Shown here in pieces: positions 53,921 through 62,583 of a stretch of DNA of 64,000 nucleotides. Within the stretch, counting starts at the first letter, position 1; every line of letters starts with the position of its first letter. Under the pieces are notes generated by a model. It ran no database searches and had not been told where the DNA came from. It worked only from the letters and a program-made list of their open reading frames with translations. The stretch comes from Bifidobacterium asteroides (GTDB lineage: Bacteria; Actinomycetota; Actinomycetes; Actinomycetales; Bifidobacteriaceae), in NCBI RefSeq assembly GCF_003202695.1, contig NZ_QGLL01000010.1, positions 1 through 64,000 on the forward strand, read 5' to 3'. The position numbers and the translations under genes were made by a program.

Positions 53921-54148
53921 ATATTACCTGGATAATTACCTGGATAATTGCAAATACTTCCCTCGAGTAAGTCATTTCGGAGGCTTGTTCTCCGAAGTAC
54001 GAACGGAGCCTTTTCCCCAACCAACTCCGTTCGTATCCGAGGACGGGATTATTCCCCTTCATTCCCGTCCTCTTGACGTTGACCTGTCGGCACAAGGCCC
54101 GGGTCTCAAAGAGCCGACCGGCCATTGATGGTCGGTCGGCTCTTTTAT
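53921..54148 (+). ncRNA. Candidate noncoding RNA with own promoter and terminator, two C-rich hairpin loops
   Basis: A perfect -10 TATAAT (53910-53915) with TTCAGC 17 bases upstream (53887-53892) would start a transcript near 53921. The RNA opens with a tandem repeat ATTACCTGGATA x2 (53923-53946), then hairpin A TTCGGAG/CTCCGAA (53976-53996). Hairpin B is TACGAACGGAG/CTCCGTTCGTA (53998-54035, 11 bp, loop with CCCC), and hairpin C is GAGGACGGGA/TCCCGTCCTC (54039-54072, 10 bp, loop with CCCC). It ends at an intrinsic terminator (54108-54148). No ORF with an SD fits. Two consecutive stems with C-rich loops recall the actinobacterial 6C RNA, but identity is unproven. Confidence 0.65.
54108..54148 (+). 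terminator. Strong Rho-independent terminator
   Basis: AAAGAGCCGACCG (54108-54120) pairs with CGGTCGGCTCTTT, followed by TATT; inner CCAT/ATGG extends the stem. It ends the candidate noncoding RNA, 120 bases before the rpfB-like gene. Confidence 0.9.
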
Positions 54149-54269
54149 TGCGGCCCATCGGCAACAAATGTGGATATTTGCCCGACCTTGTTGATTGTGC
54201 GGCCTCGCTCCATGCCCGCGCCGCTAAAATTGCCTGGTACAGACAAGGCAGGAACGGGGAGGCGAGCGC

Positions 54270-55679
54270 ATGGCCAGACGCTGGACACCGCGGCGTTTCG
54301 TCGTGCTCAGAAGAATCCGCGTGGTCTCCTGTGCCCTCCTGGTTGTTCTGGCCATGGTCCTGACCTTCGGCATCACCGCGCGCAAGAGCGTGGCGCTGAG
54401 CGTCAACGGGAAGACCAAAATGGTGACCACCTACGCCTACAGCGTGGACGGTCTGCTGCGCCAGCAGGGAGTCAAGGTCAAAACCCACGACCTGGTCGAT
54501 TCCACCTCCGGAGGCCAGCTGCGCAACCATGCTGCGGTCACTGTGCGCTCCGCCTATCAGACCACCATCGTGATCCAGGGCCAGCGGGTGCCCTTCTGGA
54601 CCACGGCCGCCAGCATGGACCAGCTGCTGGGATTCTTCGAGGAGAACCGCAAACAGGCCATGAAGGTCACCGTGGATGTGGGCAACGTCTATAACCAGCT
54701 GACCGGCGGTCTGGTCATCAACCAGGCGGGGCCGGTCACGGTCGTAGCCGACGGGAAGACCTCGGTGGCCCCTGATGGCAAGCTCCCAGCCGCCTCCATT
54801 TTGGATTCCAAGGGCATCGTGCTGGGCAAGGAGGACCGGGTCAGCGTGGAGCATGACCAGGGCGCCACTGTGCTGCGGGTCCAACGGGTCACCCACGGCA
54901 ACACCCAAAGGACGATCCCCATATCCTTCTCCACGAGGACCGTGGTCGACCCGAGCCTGGCGCCCGGTCAGACCCAGGTGCGGCAGGCGGGCGTAGCCGG
55001 TCAACGCCTGCAGACCATCCAGGTCACCTACGTGGATGGACAGGCTGAATCAGAGCAGGTGGTCAAAGAGGAGACCGTAGCCATGCCAGTGGATCAGGTA
55101 GTGGCCGTCGGTCCCGACAAGCCAAAGGAGGGACAGAACAGCGGACAGCAGTCCCAGGACACAGAGAAGAACTCCCAGCAGGCGCAGGAGACCCCCTCTC
55201 AGAGCCCTTCGTCCAGCCAGGATTCGCAGTCGCCATCGACACCAGCCCCTACGCCAGCACAGACCGCTCAGCCGAAGCCGCCAAGCACACCAGCTCCAAC
55301 TAAGCCCGATAACAATCCAGCTCCGTCGCCAGCGCCAAGTCCATCTCCTGGCGGTCTTTGGCATGCGGAACCTGGTGTAGCCCAGGCCTACGCCGGGGGC
55401 GCCGCCGCCCAGCGCGGATGGACAGGTTCGCAATTCGATGATCTAGTGGCACTCTGGACCAAGGAGTCAAACTGGCTCTGGCATGCCCAGAACCCCAATT
55501 CGCCCGCCTACGGCATTCCCCAGGCTAACCCTGGCTCCAGGATGGCGCTATTCGGAGCCAACTGGCGTGACGATGCTGCTGTCCAGATTGATTGGGGACT
55601 CGACTACATCAGCAAATCATATGGGGATCCCAGCACGGCCTGGCGCCTCTGGAACGGACGTCATCCACACTGGTACTGA
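54270..55679 (+). CDS. RpfB-like cell-wall protein: DUF348 repeats, G5 domain, lytic-transglycosylase-like C-terminus
   Basis: This 469-residue exported protein has an N-terminal signal/anchor helix (about 18-38), three ubiquitin-like DUF348 segments (about 40-210), a G5 domain (about 210-285; RTVVDPSLAPGQTQVRQAGV), a Pro/Ser/Gln-rich linker (290-375), and a C-terminal muramidase/transglycosylase-like domain (about 385-469; FDDLVALWTKESNWLWHAQN, YGIPQANPGSRMA). The architecture is that of actinobacterial resuscitation-promoting factor RpfB, with the bifidobacterial-type catalytic domain ending WNGRHPHWY. Catalytic Glu is likely in TKESNW. GGGAGG lies upstream of the ATG. It is followed by ksgA and ispE, the same order as in many actinobacteria. 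Confidence 0.9.
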   Translation: MARRWTPRRFVVLRRIRVVSCALLVVLAMVLTFGITARKSVALSVNGKTKMVTTYAYSVDGLLRQQGVKVKTHDLVDSTSGGQLRNHAAVTVRSAYQTTIVIQGQRVPFWTTAASMDQLLGFFEENRKQAMKVTVDVGNVYNQLTGGLVINQAGPVTVVADGKTSVAPDGKLPAASILDSKGIVLGKEDRVSVEHDQGATVLRVQRVTHGNTQRTIPISFSTRTVVDPSLAPGQTQVRQAGVAGQRLQTIQVTYVDGQAESEQVVKEETVAMPVDQVVAVGPDKPKEGQNSGQQSQDTEKNSQQAQETPSQSPSSSQDSQSPSTPAPTPAQTAQPKPPSTPAPTKPDNNPAPSPAPSPSPGGLWHAEPGVAQAYAGGAAAQRGWTGSQFDDLVALWTKESNWLWHAQNPNSPAYGIPQANPGSRMALFGANWRDDAAVQIDWGLDYISKSYGDPSTAWRLWNGRHPHWY

Positions 55680-55711
55680 CTCCTTACCACATCCACGAGC
55701 AACGAACCAAC

Positions 55712-56593
55712 ATGAACACTAAAATCGAAAGCGACAGTCTTCTAGGTGCCGCTGACATCCGACGCATCGCCGACCAGATCGACATCCACCCCACCAAACG
55801 ACTGGGGCAGAACTTCGTCATCGATCCAGGAACCGTCCGCAGGATCGTGCGTTTGGCCGGGGTGGCATCCGGCCAGCCTGTTCTGGAGGTGGGTCCTGGT
55901 CTTGGATCCCTGACCCTCGGTCTGCTGGAGGCGGGCTGCCTGGTGACCGCCGACGAGATCGATCCCGTCCTGGCCCGGCAGCTGCCGCAGACCGTCCGCG
56001 AGCGCATGCCGGAGAGCCTGGACCGACTGACTGTAATCAACCGGGATGCCCTGACCCTGACCCCTCAGCTGGCAGGCGCCGCAGGCACGACCGCCGACCT
56101 GACTATGGTGGCCAACCTGCCCTACAACGTAGCCACTCCAATCATTCTGACCCTTCTGGCCCGGTTCGCCAATCTGAGCCGGTTCCTGGTCATGGTCCAG
56201 AAGGAGGTGGCGGATCGGCTGACGGCCACCCCGGGATCCAAGGTCTACGGCGCCCCCAGCCTGAAGCTGGCCTGGTACGGCCATGCCTCCCAGGCGGGTA
56301 GAATCGGGCGCCATGTCTTCTGGCCAGCCCCCAATGTGGACTCAGCCCTAGTCTCCTTCACCCGGGACAAGGATGGGCGCGAGCACAGCGACGAGGGGAC
56401 GAGGGCCCGGGTCTTCTCCCTGATCGATGCAGCCTTCGGACAGCGCCGCAAGACCCTGCACGCTGCTCTGAAGGGGCTGGTGACCGCCGAAGCCTTCCAG
56501 GCTGCAGGCATTGACCCCGCACGCCGGGGGGAAACCATGACCATCGAGGAGTTCGTAGCCCTGGAGCAAGCCCGCCGCGAGGTAACCGCGTGA
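55712..56593 (+). CDS. ksgA: 16S rRNA dimethyladenosine transferase
   Basis: This 293-residue enzyme dimethylates A1518 and A1519 of 16S rRNA with SAM. Motifs include the opening KRLGQNFVIDPGTVRRIV, SAM motif VLEVGPGLGSLTLGLLEAG, and MVANLPYNVATPIIL (the catalytic N-L-P-Y). ATG 55712 is chosen at the conserved N-terminus; a longer frame to 55592 overlaps the rpfB-like gene and is not conserved. No strong SD is seen. Its last codons overlap the GTG start of ispE by 4 bases (GTGA), a coupled pair. Confidence 0.96.
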   Translation: MNTKIESDSLLGAADIRRIADQIDIHPTKRLGQNFVIDPGTVRRIVRLAGVASGQPVLEVGPGLGSLTLGLLEAGCLVTADEIDPVLARQLPQTVRERMPESLDRLTVINRDALTLTPQLAGAAGTTADLTMVANLPYNVATPIILTLLARFANLSRFLVMVQKEVADRLTATPGSKVYGAPSLKLAWYGHASQAGRIGRHVFWPAPNVDSALVSFTRDKDGREHSDEGTRARVFSLIDAAFGQRRKTLHAALKGLVTAEAFQAAGIDPARRGETMTIEEFVALEQARREVTA

Positions 56594-57510
56594 ACCCTGC
56601 AGCCGAAAGGGACGGCATTGTCCTCTCCTGTCCCGCCAAGATCAATCTGAAGCTTCGTGTGGGACCAAGCCGAACCGACCTCGGAGGACGACACCGTCTT
56701 GACACCATTTACAGCGCCGTGGGGATCTGGGACCAGGTGGAACTGCGCCGGAGAGAGCCTGGCAGCGGCTTCCACCTGAGCTTGGAGGGCGATCACTTGG
56801 GCGACCTGGACCGCCGTGATGCTGATCCACGCGCCAACCTGGCCGTCAGGGCCCTCCTGGCCATGGCCCAGGCCACTGGGCATCAGCCTGATGTGGCCAT
56901 TCACATCGTCAAACGGATACCTGTAGGCGCCGGGCTGGCTGGAGGATCCACGGATGCAGCCGGAACCATGCTGGGCCTGAACCAGCTCTGGAATCTAGGG
57001 ATGGCTGCCGCCGAGCTGGATCGAATCGCTGCCGGTCTGGGCGCAGACCTGCCCTTCTGCCTGCATGGAGGGCTCAGCGAGGGCACAGGCTTCGGCCAGA
57101 TTCTGGAGCCCCTGGATCTGGATGGTTCAAAGGCCCAGCAGCTGTCACGGGCTGGGCTGACCGGGCATCTCCTGATCGGGGCCTACGAGGATCAGCTAAG
57201 CACAGCCCAGGTCTACAAGGCCTACGACCTGATCGGACCCGGCCCCCACGACCTGAACGACCTGCAGGAGACCGCCTGCACACTGCACCCGCGCTCGCGC
57301 CAGGCCTTGGACCTTGCCCGGCGGGCAGGCACCGGACCGGCCTTCGTCTCTGGATCGGGCCCCTCAGTGGTGGTCATGGCCCCTCGCCCCGAGCAGGCAA
57401 TCGCACTGATAAGGCTCTGGCGGGAGCAGAATGCCGTGGACAGAATAATCGAGGCTGACTCTCCTGTCCTGCCTGGAATGGTCCCCCTGCGAGTCACCCA
57501 TGAACAGTAG
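56590..57510 (+). CDS. ispE: 4-diphosphocytidyl-2-C-methyl-D-erythritol kinase
   Basis: This 306-residue GHMP kinase of the non-mevalonate isoprenoid pathway phosphorylates CDP-methylerythritol. It has the CPAKINLKLRVG N-terminal motif, the ATP-binding PVGAGLAGGSTDAAGTM, and C-terminal FVSGSGPSVVVMA. The start codon is GTG at 56590 overlapping the ksgA stop. The following LytR_C gene begins within 11 bases of its stop. Length is normal. Confidence 0.95.
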   Translation: MNPAAERDGIVLSCPAKINLKLRVGPSRTDLGGRHRLDTIYSAVGIWDQVELRRREPGSGFHLSLEGDHLGDLDRRDADPRANLAVRALLAMAQATGHQPDVAIHIVKRIPVGAGLAGGSTDAAGTMLGLNQLWNLGMAAAELDRIAAGLGADLPFCLHGGLSEGTGFGQILEPLDLDGSKAQQLSRAGLTGHLLIGAYEDQLSTAQVYKAYDLIGPGPHDLNDLQETACTLHPRSRQALDLARRAGTGPAFVSGSGPSVVVMAPRPEQAIALIRLWREQNAVDRIIEADSPVLPGMVPLRVTHEQ

Positions 57511-57520
57511 AGTAGGCAAC

Positions 57521-58132
57521 ATGACGAATCCCGAACCACTCGACGAACGCGAGGCCCGCAGGCAGTTCGTACGACGGCGGCAGAAGATGGTCTTCACCAT
57601 AGTCGTCAGTGCTCTGGTGGCCATCCTGGTCATATGCAGTCTGATCATCTTCGGGTCCATCGGGCATACCGCCAAACACGCCACCATCGCCAAGCCCAAC
57701 TATGGGGTTGCCGTGCCCTGCCCGCCTGACAAGTCCAAGCTGGTCAACCACCCCGACATCCGTGTACGGGTGCTCAACGGAACCAACAAGTCCGGTCTGG
57801 CCACTGCCCTGGCATCGGCCCTGCGCAACCGGGGATTCAACATGCAGGATGTGGCGGACTATCCAGGCAAGACCGAAACAGCCCGCACCCAGATACGCTT
57901 CGGGGCTTCGGCCATCGACCGCGGCTACACGGTGGGATCCCAATTCAACGATGCCATCCTGATCATGGACGACCGCAGCGACGATCTGATCGATGTGGTC
58001 ATCGGGGCCACCTTTACCGACCTCAACGATGAGGACAGCACCTCTGTAGTAGGCCGCAAAATCGAAGCCATCAAGGGCTGCCGGGCCGACCCCTCCTCCA
58101 TCAAGAACCTGCCCAAGGCCCCCAAGGCCTGA
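57521..58132 (+). CDS. LytR C-terminal-domain membrane protein
   Basis: This 203-residue single-pass protein has a basic cytoplasmic N-terminus (REARRQFVRRRQK), a helix near 25-50 (VFTIVVSALVAILVICSLII), and an extracytoplasmic LytR_C domain (about 80-170; IRVRVLNGTNKSGLATALAS, LRNRGFNMQDV). LytR_C domains occur in cell-wall assembly proteins (LCP partners, VirR). Two starts are possible: 57500, overlapping ispE by 11 bases, or 57521 with AGTAGG nearby; the latter is chosen. It is convergent with pcnA, with 66 bases between. Confidence 0.85.
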   Translation: MTNPEPLDEREARRQFVRRRQKMVFTIVVSALVAILVICSLIIFGSIGHTAKHATIAKPNYGVAVPCPPDKSKLVNHPDIRVRVLNGTNKSGLATALASALRNRGFNMQDVADYPGKTETARTQIRFGASAIDRGYTVGSQFNDAILIMDDRSDDLIDVVIGATFTDLNDEDSTSVVGRKIEAIKGCRADPSSIKNLPKAPKA

Positions 58133-58198
58133 TGCTGCCGATCCTGCATATTGCCGGATCTTCCAACCAAGGGCACCCAGAAAAGGTTTGCCCCTGGA

Positions 58199-59623
58199 TC
58201 AGGCTTGGTCGGCGCCTTCTCTTTGCCACCAATCCTGCAGCTCCTGCTCGGCTGTCTGCTGATCGACCGGGCCCTGATCCAGACGGTAGTCCAGCATGTG
58301 CCGATAGGCGCGCCCCACCTGCGGTCCAGGCTTAAGGTCCAGAATCTGCATGATCTGTCGTCCATCCAAGTCGGGCCGAATGGCATCCAGATCCTCCTGC
58401 CGACGCAATTGAGCCACCCTGTCCTCCAGCTCGTCCATGGCGGACGAGAAGATCTGAGCCTTGCGTTTGTTGCGAGTGGTCGCGTCAGCCCTGGTCAGGC
58501 GATTGAGCCGCTCATAAAGCGGACCGGTCTCCCGGGCGTAACGGCGTACAGCCGCATCGGTCCACCGCTCGTCCACGTAGCCATGGAAACGCAGGTGCAT
58601 GGAGATCAGGTCGCAGACATCGGCGATCAGGCGATGGTCGAAGTGCAGAGCCTTGAGGCGCTTGCGGGCCAGCCGGGCTCCGACTGCATCATGATGATGG
58701 AAGCTGACCTTGCCACCGGGCTCAAAGCGTCTGGTGGCGGGCTTGCCGATATCATGCAGCAAGGCGGCCAGGCGCAGGGTCAGATCCGGGGCAGGCACAG
58801 GTCCGTCAGGTCCCGTCTCCAGAGCAGTGGCCCGATCCACTACCATCAGAGTGTGCTCGAAGACGTCCTTGTGCCGGTGATGCTCGTCTATCTCCAGCTG
58901 AAGGGCGGGGACCTCGGGCAGAACGATGTCGGCTAGACCAGACTGCGTCAGAGCCTCGATGCCCTGGACGGGGTGATCGGCCAGCATGAGCTTGGTCAGC
59001 TCATCGCGAATCCGCTCGGCCGAGACGATGCTGATGCGTTCGGCCATGCGGGTGATGGCCTCTGCGGTCTCCGGGGCAATGGTGAATCCCAGCTGAGCCA
59101 CGAACCGCACGGCCCGCATCATCCGCAGGGGGTCGTCGTCGAAGGACTGGCGGGGATCTACCGGGGTCCGTAGCACCTGCTTGGCCAGGTCGTTGACCCC
59201 GCGGTAGGGGTCTACAAAGACCAGATCAGGCACTCTCAGAGCCATGGCGTTGACGGTGAAGTCGCGCCGTGAAAGGTCGCCCTCAAGACTGTCCCCATAA
59301 TCCACATCGGGCTTGCGAGAATCAGGATCGTAGGTGTCTCGCCGGTAGGTGGTCACCTCCACCTTGACCTCGGTTCCGTCAGGACGCCGCCGAAGTGCGC
59401 CCAGAGTGCCGAATTTGCGCCCCATGTCCCAGAACCCCGACCCCCAGTGACGCAGGATGGGCTCGAACTGCTCGGGCCGGGCCGAGGTGCAGAAGTCCAG
59501 GTCGTGGGAGGGCCGGTGCAGGAGCAGATCACGTACAGGACCTCCTACCAACGCCAGTTCATATCCCTGCTCGGCGAAGAGGCGCCCGAGCTCAATGGCC
59601 TCCGGCCAGACTTGGAAATCCAC
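58199..59623 (-). CDS. CCA tRNA nucleotidyltransferase / poly(A) polymerase family protein
   Basis: This 474-residue class II nucleotidyltransferase has the N-terminal head LALVGGPVRDLLLHRPSHDL with catalytic DLDF (metal-binding Asp pair), RRDFTVNAMALRV, and DDPLRMMRAVRFVAQLGF. It is followed by an HD domain (LRLAALLHDIGKPATRRFE) as in actinobacterial PcnA/Cca. It adds or repairs the CCA end of tRNAs; the tRNA-Thr in this window lacks an encoded CCA. The start is GTG at 59621-59623 with AAAGGGTAAGC before it. It is divergent from the Nudix gene. Confidence 0.92.
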   Translation of the reverse strand: MDFQVWPEAIELGRLFAEQGYELALVGGPVRDLLLHRPSHDLDFCTSARPEQFEPILRHWGSGFWDMGRKFGTLGALRRRPDGTEVKVEVTTYRRDTYDPDSRKPDVDYGDSLEGDLSRRDFTVNAMALRVPDLVFVDPYRGVNDLAKQVLRTPVDPRQSFDDDPLRMMRAVRFVAQLGFTIAPETAEAITRMAERISIVSAERIRDELTKLMLADHPVQGIEALTQSGLADIVLPEVPALQLEIDEHHRHKDVFEHTLMVVDRATALETGPDGPVPAPDLTLRLAALLHDIGKPATRRFEPGGKVSFHHHDAVGARLARKRLKALHFDHRLIADVCDLISMHLRFHGYVDERWTDAAVRRYARETGPLYERLNRLTRADATTRNKRKAQIFSSAMDELEDRVAQLRRQEDLDAIRPDLDGRQIMQILDLKPGPQVGRAYRHMLDYRLDQGPVDQQTAEQELQDWWQREGADQA

Positions 59624-59704
59624 GCTTACCCTTTCCTATGGAGTTGATGCGCCTACTAGCATACCGTTACCCCACCTGCACATTACCTTACGTAAAGTTG
59701 GAGT

Positions 59705-60373
59705 ATGATTACGCCCGCGGACATGGCGCGCATGCTTGCACATAGTGCCGACTCTGCGGGCACTCATGCCCGCGGCCAGCAGAGACGAGGCCATCTTGTG
59801 GAGACCGTAAGCGAACGTCTGGATCCGCAGGTCCGCGAGCGCATACAGGCCGAGGATGACGCCCCTACGCCTGCCCTCATGCCCCGGCACAAGCACGCTT
59901 CCGGTCCTTCCACCTTTGCCTCCCTGGATGCCCAGGAGCTGCCCGTGGTGCGTGAGTATTCAGCGGGCGGATTGATCTTTGACCGGCACGACCGAGTAGC
60001 CATCATCGCCCGGCACTCCCGCTCGGGACACCTGGAATGGTGCCTGCCCAAGGGGCATATCGAGAAGGGGGAAACACCCGAGCAGACGGCCGTACGCGAA
60101 GTCCACGAGGAGACGGGGATACTGGGTAGGGTGACCGATTCCATCGCCACCATCGACTACTGGTTTACCGGGACCAATCAGCGGGTCCACAAGCTTGTTC
60201 ATCATTTCGTCCTGCGAATGATAGGCGGATCCCTGAGTGTGGAAGGCGATCCCGACCATGAGGCCGAGGATGCCATCTGGGTGGACTTCTCCGACCTGAC
60301 CTCAGTGCTCAGTTACCCCAATGAGCGTAAGATAGCCTGGCTCTACGCAAGGAAGTACAAAAAACAGCCATGA
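59705..60373 (+). CDS. Nudix hydrolase
   Basis: This 222-residue protein has a nonconserved, Ala/Arg/Gln-rich N-terminal region (1-75) and a Nudix domain (about 80-215). The Nudix box reads GHIEKGETPEQTAVREVHEE followed by TGI, matching Gx5Ex7REUXEEXGU. It probably hydrolyses an oxidised nucleotide or a diadenosine polyphosphate. TTGGAGT stands directly before the ATG. It overlaps the DUF6049 gene by 4 bases (ATGA at 60370), the usual actinobacterial order of Nudix, DUF6049 and murJ. Confidence 0.92.
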   Translation: MITPADMARMLAHSADSAGTHARGQQRRGHLVETVSERLDPQVRERIQAEDDAPTPALMPRHKHASGPSTFASLDAQELPVVREYSAGGLIFDRHDRVAIIARHSRSGHLEWCLPKGHIEKGETPEQTAVREVHEETGILGRVTDSIATIDYWFTGTNQRVHKLVHHFVLRMIGGSLSVEGDPDHEAEDAIWVDFSDLTSVLSYPNERKIAWLYARKYKKQP

Positions 60374-62583
60374 TCCAGACCCCTCTGCGCCCGAGCGGGC
60401 GCATCAGCCAGCACACTCATGCCTTCGGACGATGGTCCCGGTGGACTCGAGTCCTACCGGCAATCGTCCTCCTGCTGGCCCTGGTGATGGCTCTCTGGCA
60501 CCCGACACCAGCCCTGGCTGTCGCTAATCGCCAAAACTCGGCTGAGGTGGCCCTGCGCTGGTCGACGCCAGTGGTGAGCAACAAGTCCGGCTACTCACTG
60601 CGCGCCACGGTGACCAACACCGCGAACCGGCCCATGGAAAATGCCCGTCTGACCGTGTCCACCAGCGCCCTTTACTCCTTCAGCTCCCGGGCCGATATGC
60701 AGGCCTGGTCCGAAGCCCACGCCCGCATCCCGACCCCGGACGTGCTGGGTACGCAGACAGTACCGACGATCCCGGCTGGGCAGAGCATCGAGGTTTCTGT
60801 CAACGTGCCCGCTGATCAAGACGCGCTCAAGAAGATGACCAGCTGGGGGCCCAAGCCCGTCCGGCTGTCCCTGAGCGACGATCAGGACCGAGTCCTGGGC
60901 GACGTCTTCACCTTTTTGACCCGAACCTGGGATGGCCTGCCCACCGCAGGCACCCCCGCCCTGTCCCTGACCATGGTCATGCCCCTGACCTCCTCGGACT
61001 GGAACATTGACGATAAGGCCATGACGGCGCTGATGACCCAGTCCGGCTCCGAATCCGAGCCAGGTTCGGGAAACGATAAAAACCAGGGCGTGACACTGAC
61101 ACGCCAGGGAATCCGACGTCAGGAGGATCAGAGCCAGCTGTTGACCAAGCACGGGTCCCTGCAGGCCCTGGGCGATCCGGTCTACCTGTCCACCTTTGCC
61201 AACCGTCCGCGGATTCAGGGGCTGATCCAGCCAGCCAACTTCGACATCACCGGGTACACCTCCCAGAATCAGGATCGCTATCCCAAGGCTGGGGTCACGC
61301 CAGAGTCCTGGAGCGCCCAGACCGCAGCCAAACTCTATCCTGACGCCACGCCTGGCGCATACGCTTGGCAGGGTATACAGGAGTGGACCATGGAGTCCAT
61401 CACTACAGCCCGCCGTGCTGGCTACCAGACGATCATCGCCCCCCAGGGCTTCGAGGCCGGCGCCGGCACCTCCGCTCACACCGGCAAGTACACCATCGAG
61501 ACCAAAGCGGGAAAAGTAACCGTCCTGTCGGCCCAACGCGAGCTCAGCAATCTGGCCAGAGGCCACCCCAGCTCCACACGTGCCACCGGAGAGCAGACCC
61601 CAGCGGGGCAGACGGCCCGCTTCATCGCTCAGAGCGCCTTCTATCAGATGGAACAGCCCTACGCCGAACGCTCCCTCCTAGTCTGCTTCGACGCTGACCA
61701 GGACACCCAGCAGGCGGATCGGATCATGACCGAGCTGGAGCGCGCCCCATGGATCAGCCTGGAGTCCATGAACAACCTGATGCAGGCGCCCGACTTCACT
61801 GGCGGGTCGTCAGGGCTGCTCAAAGCCCTGGAACTCGGCAGTGACAGCGACAACGCCAGACATGGCGATGGCTCGACAGGCACCTTGGACTCCCTGATCG
61901 CCAGCCGGGGCGACATCGACCGGTTCGCCACCTCCATCCTTGCTGACGGAAGGCAGGAGTCCCAACCCACCGCCAGTGCCACAGCAGGCAAGACCGACAG
62001 CCAGGCCCTGGCCCGCCAGGATGCTGACGCCACCGCCCGCCAGCCCAAGGATCCGCATCAGTGGCTGAACCAGCTGACCGCCGCCCACGACGACCTGGCT
62101 CTGAAGTCACTGGGCGGAACCGCAGCAGCAGCCGGTTTGGCAGATCAGGCCGAGGCCATATCCCACCGACTCCTGGACGGGGTCAGCATCACGCCCAGCG
62201 AGTCTCTGAACGTCGTCAGTGAGACGGCATCCATGCCCGTGACCGTCAGCAACAGCCACCCCTACCCTGTTCACGCCCGCATCAGCGCCCGAACCGACTC
62301 CATGGAGATCGTCACCTCGCGTATGGCGGAGGCGGTCATTCCCGCCCGGTCAGAAGCCCAGGTGACTTTCAAGGTCAGGGTGGCAGCAGCCGGCAGAGCC
62401 AATGTGGATATCGGCCTGCTGGACAGCCAGGGCCGACCCTTCGGCCAGGTGCGCCGGGCTCAGATCACCAGCAATCTAAGGCTGAGCGACATGAGCGGTC
62501 TGATTATCATTGTCATCGCCGTGCTCCTAGGACTCCTGGGGCTCTGGCGGCAGTTCCACCGTACGAAGGACCCGGACGAATGA
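60370..62583 (+). CDS. DUF6049 family exported membrane protein
   Basis: This 737-residue protein has an N-terminal signal/anchor (about 26-50, VLPAIVLLLALVMALWHPTP), a large extracytoplasmic region, and a C-terminal helix near 710-730 (LIIIVIAVLLGLLGLW) with a short basic tail. DUF6049 proteins lie between a Nudix gene and murJ in most actinobacteria, and are thought to take part in cell-wall assembly with MurJ; no activity is known. Overlaps with both neighbours (ATGA) show translational coupling. The linker around residues 490-580 is Gln/Ala/Ser-rich. Confidence 0.88.
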   Translation: MIQTPLRPSGRISQHTHAFGRWSRWTRVLPAIVLLLALVMALWHPTPALAVANRQNSAEVALRWSTPVVSNKSGYSLRATVTNTANRPMENARLTVSTSALYSFSSRADMQAWSEAHARIPTPDVLGTQTVPTIPAGQSIEVSVNVPADQDALKKMTSWGPKPVRLSLSDDQDRVLGDVFTFLTRTWDGLPTAGTPALSLTMVMPLTSSDWNIDDKAMTALMTQSGSESEPGSGNDKNQGVTLTRQGIRRQEDQSQLLTKHGSLQALGDPVYLSTFANRPRIQGLIQPANFDITGYTSQNQDRYPKAGVTPESWSAQTAAKLYPDATPGAYAWQGIQEWTMESITTARRAGYQTIIAPQGFEAGAGTSAHTGKYTIETKAGKVTVLSAQRELSNLARGHPSSTRATGEQTPAGQTARFIAQSAFYQMEQPYAERSLLVCFDADQDTQQADRIMTELERAPWISLESMNNLMQAPDFTGGSSGLLKALELGSDSDNARHGDGSTGTLDSLIASRGDIDRFATSILADGRQESQPTASATAGKTDSQALARQDADATARQPKDPHQWLNQLTAAHDDLALKSLGGTAAAAGLADQAEAISHRLLDGVSITPSESLNVVSETASMPVTVSNSHPYPVHARISARTDSMEIVTSRMAEAVIPARSEAQVTFKVRVAAAGRANVDIGLLDSQGRPFGQVRRAQITSNLRLSDMSGLIIIVIAVLLGLLGLWRQFHRTKDPDE

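Noticed and set aside
53787-55004. 405-codon minus-strand open frame
   Set aside because: It overlaps the tRNA-Thr gene, the noncoding RNA candidate and the rpfB-like gene on the other strand, and has no recognisable domain.
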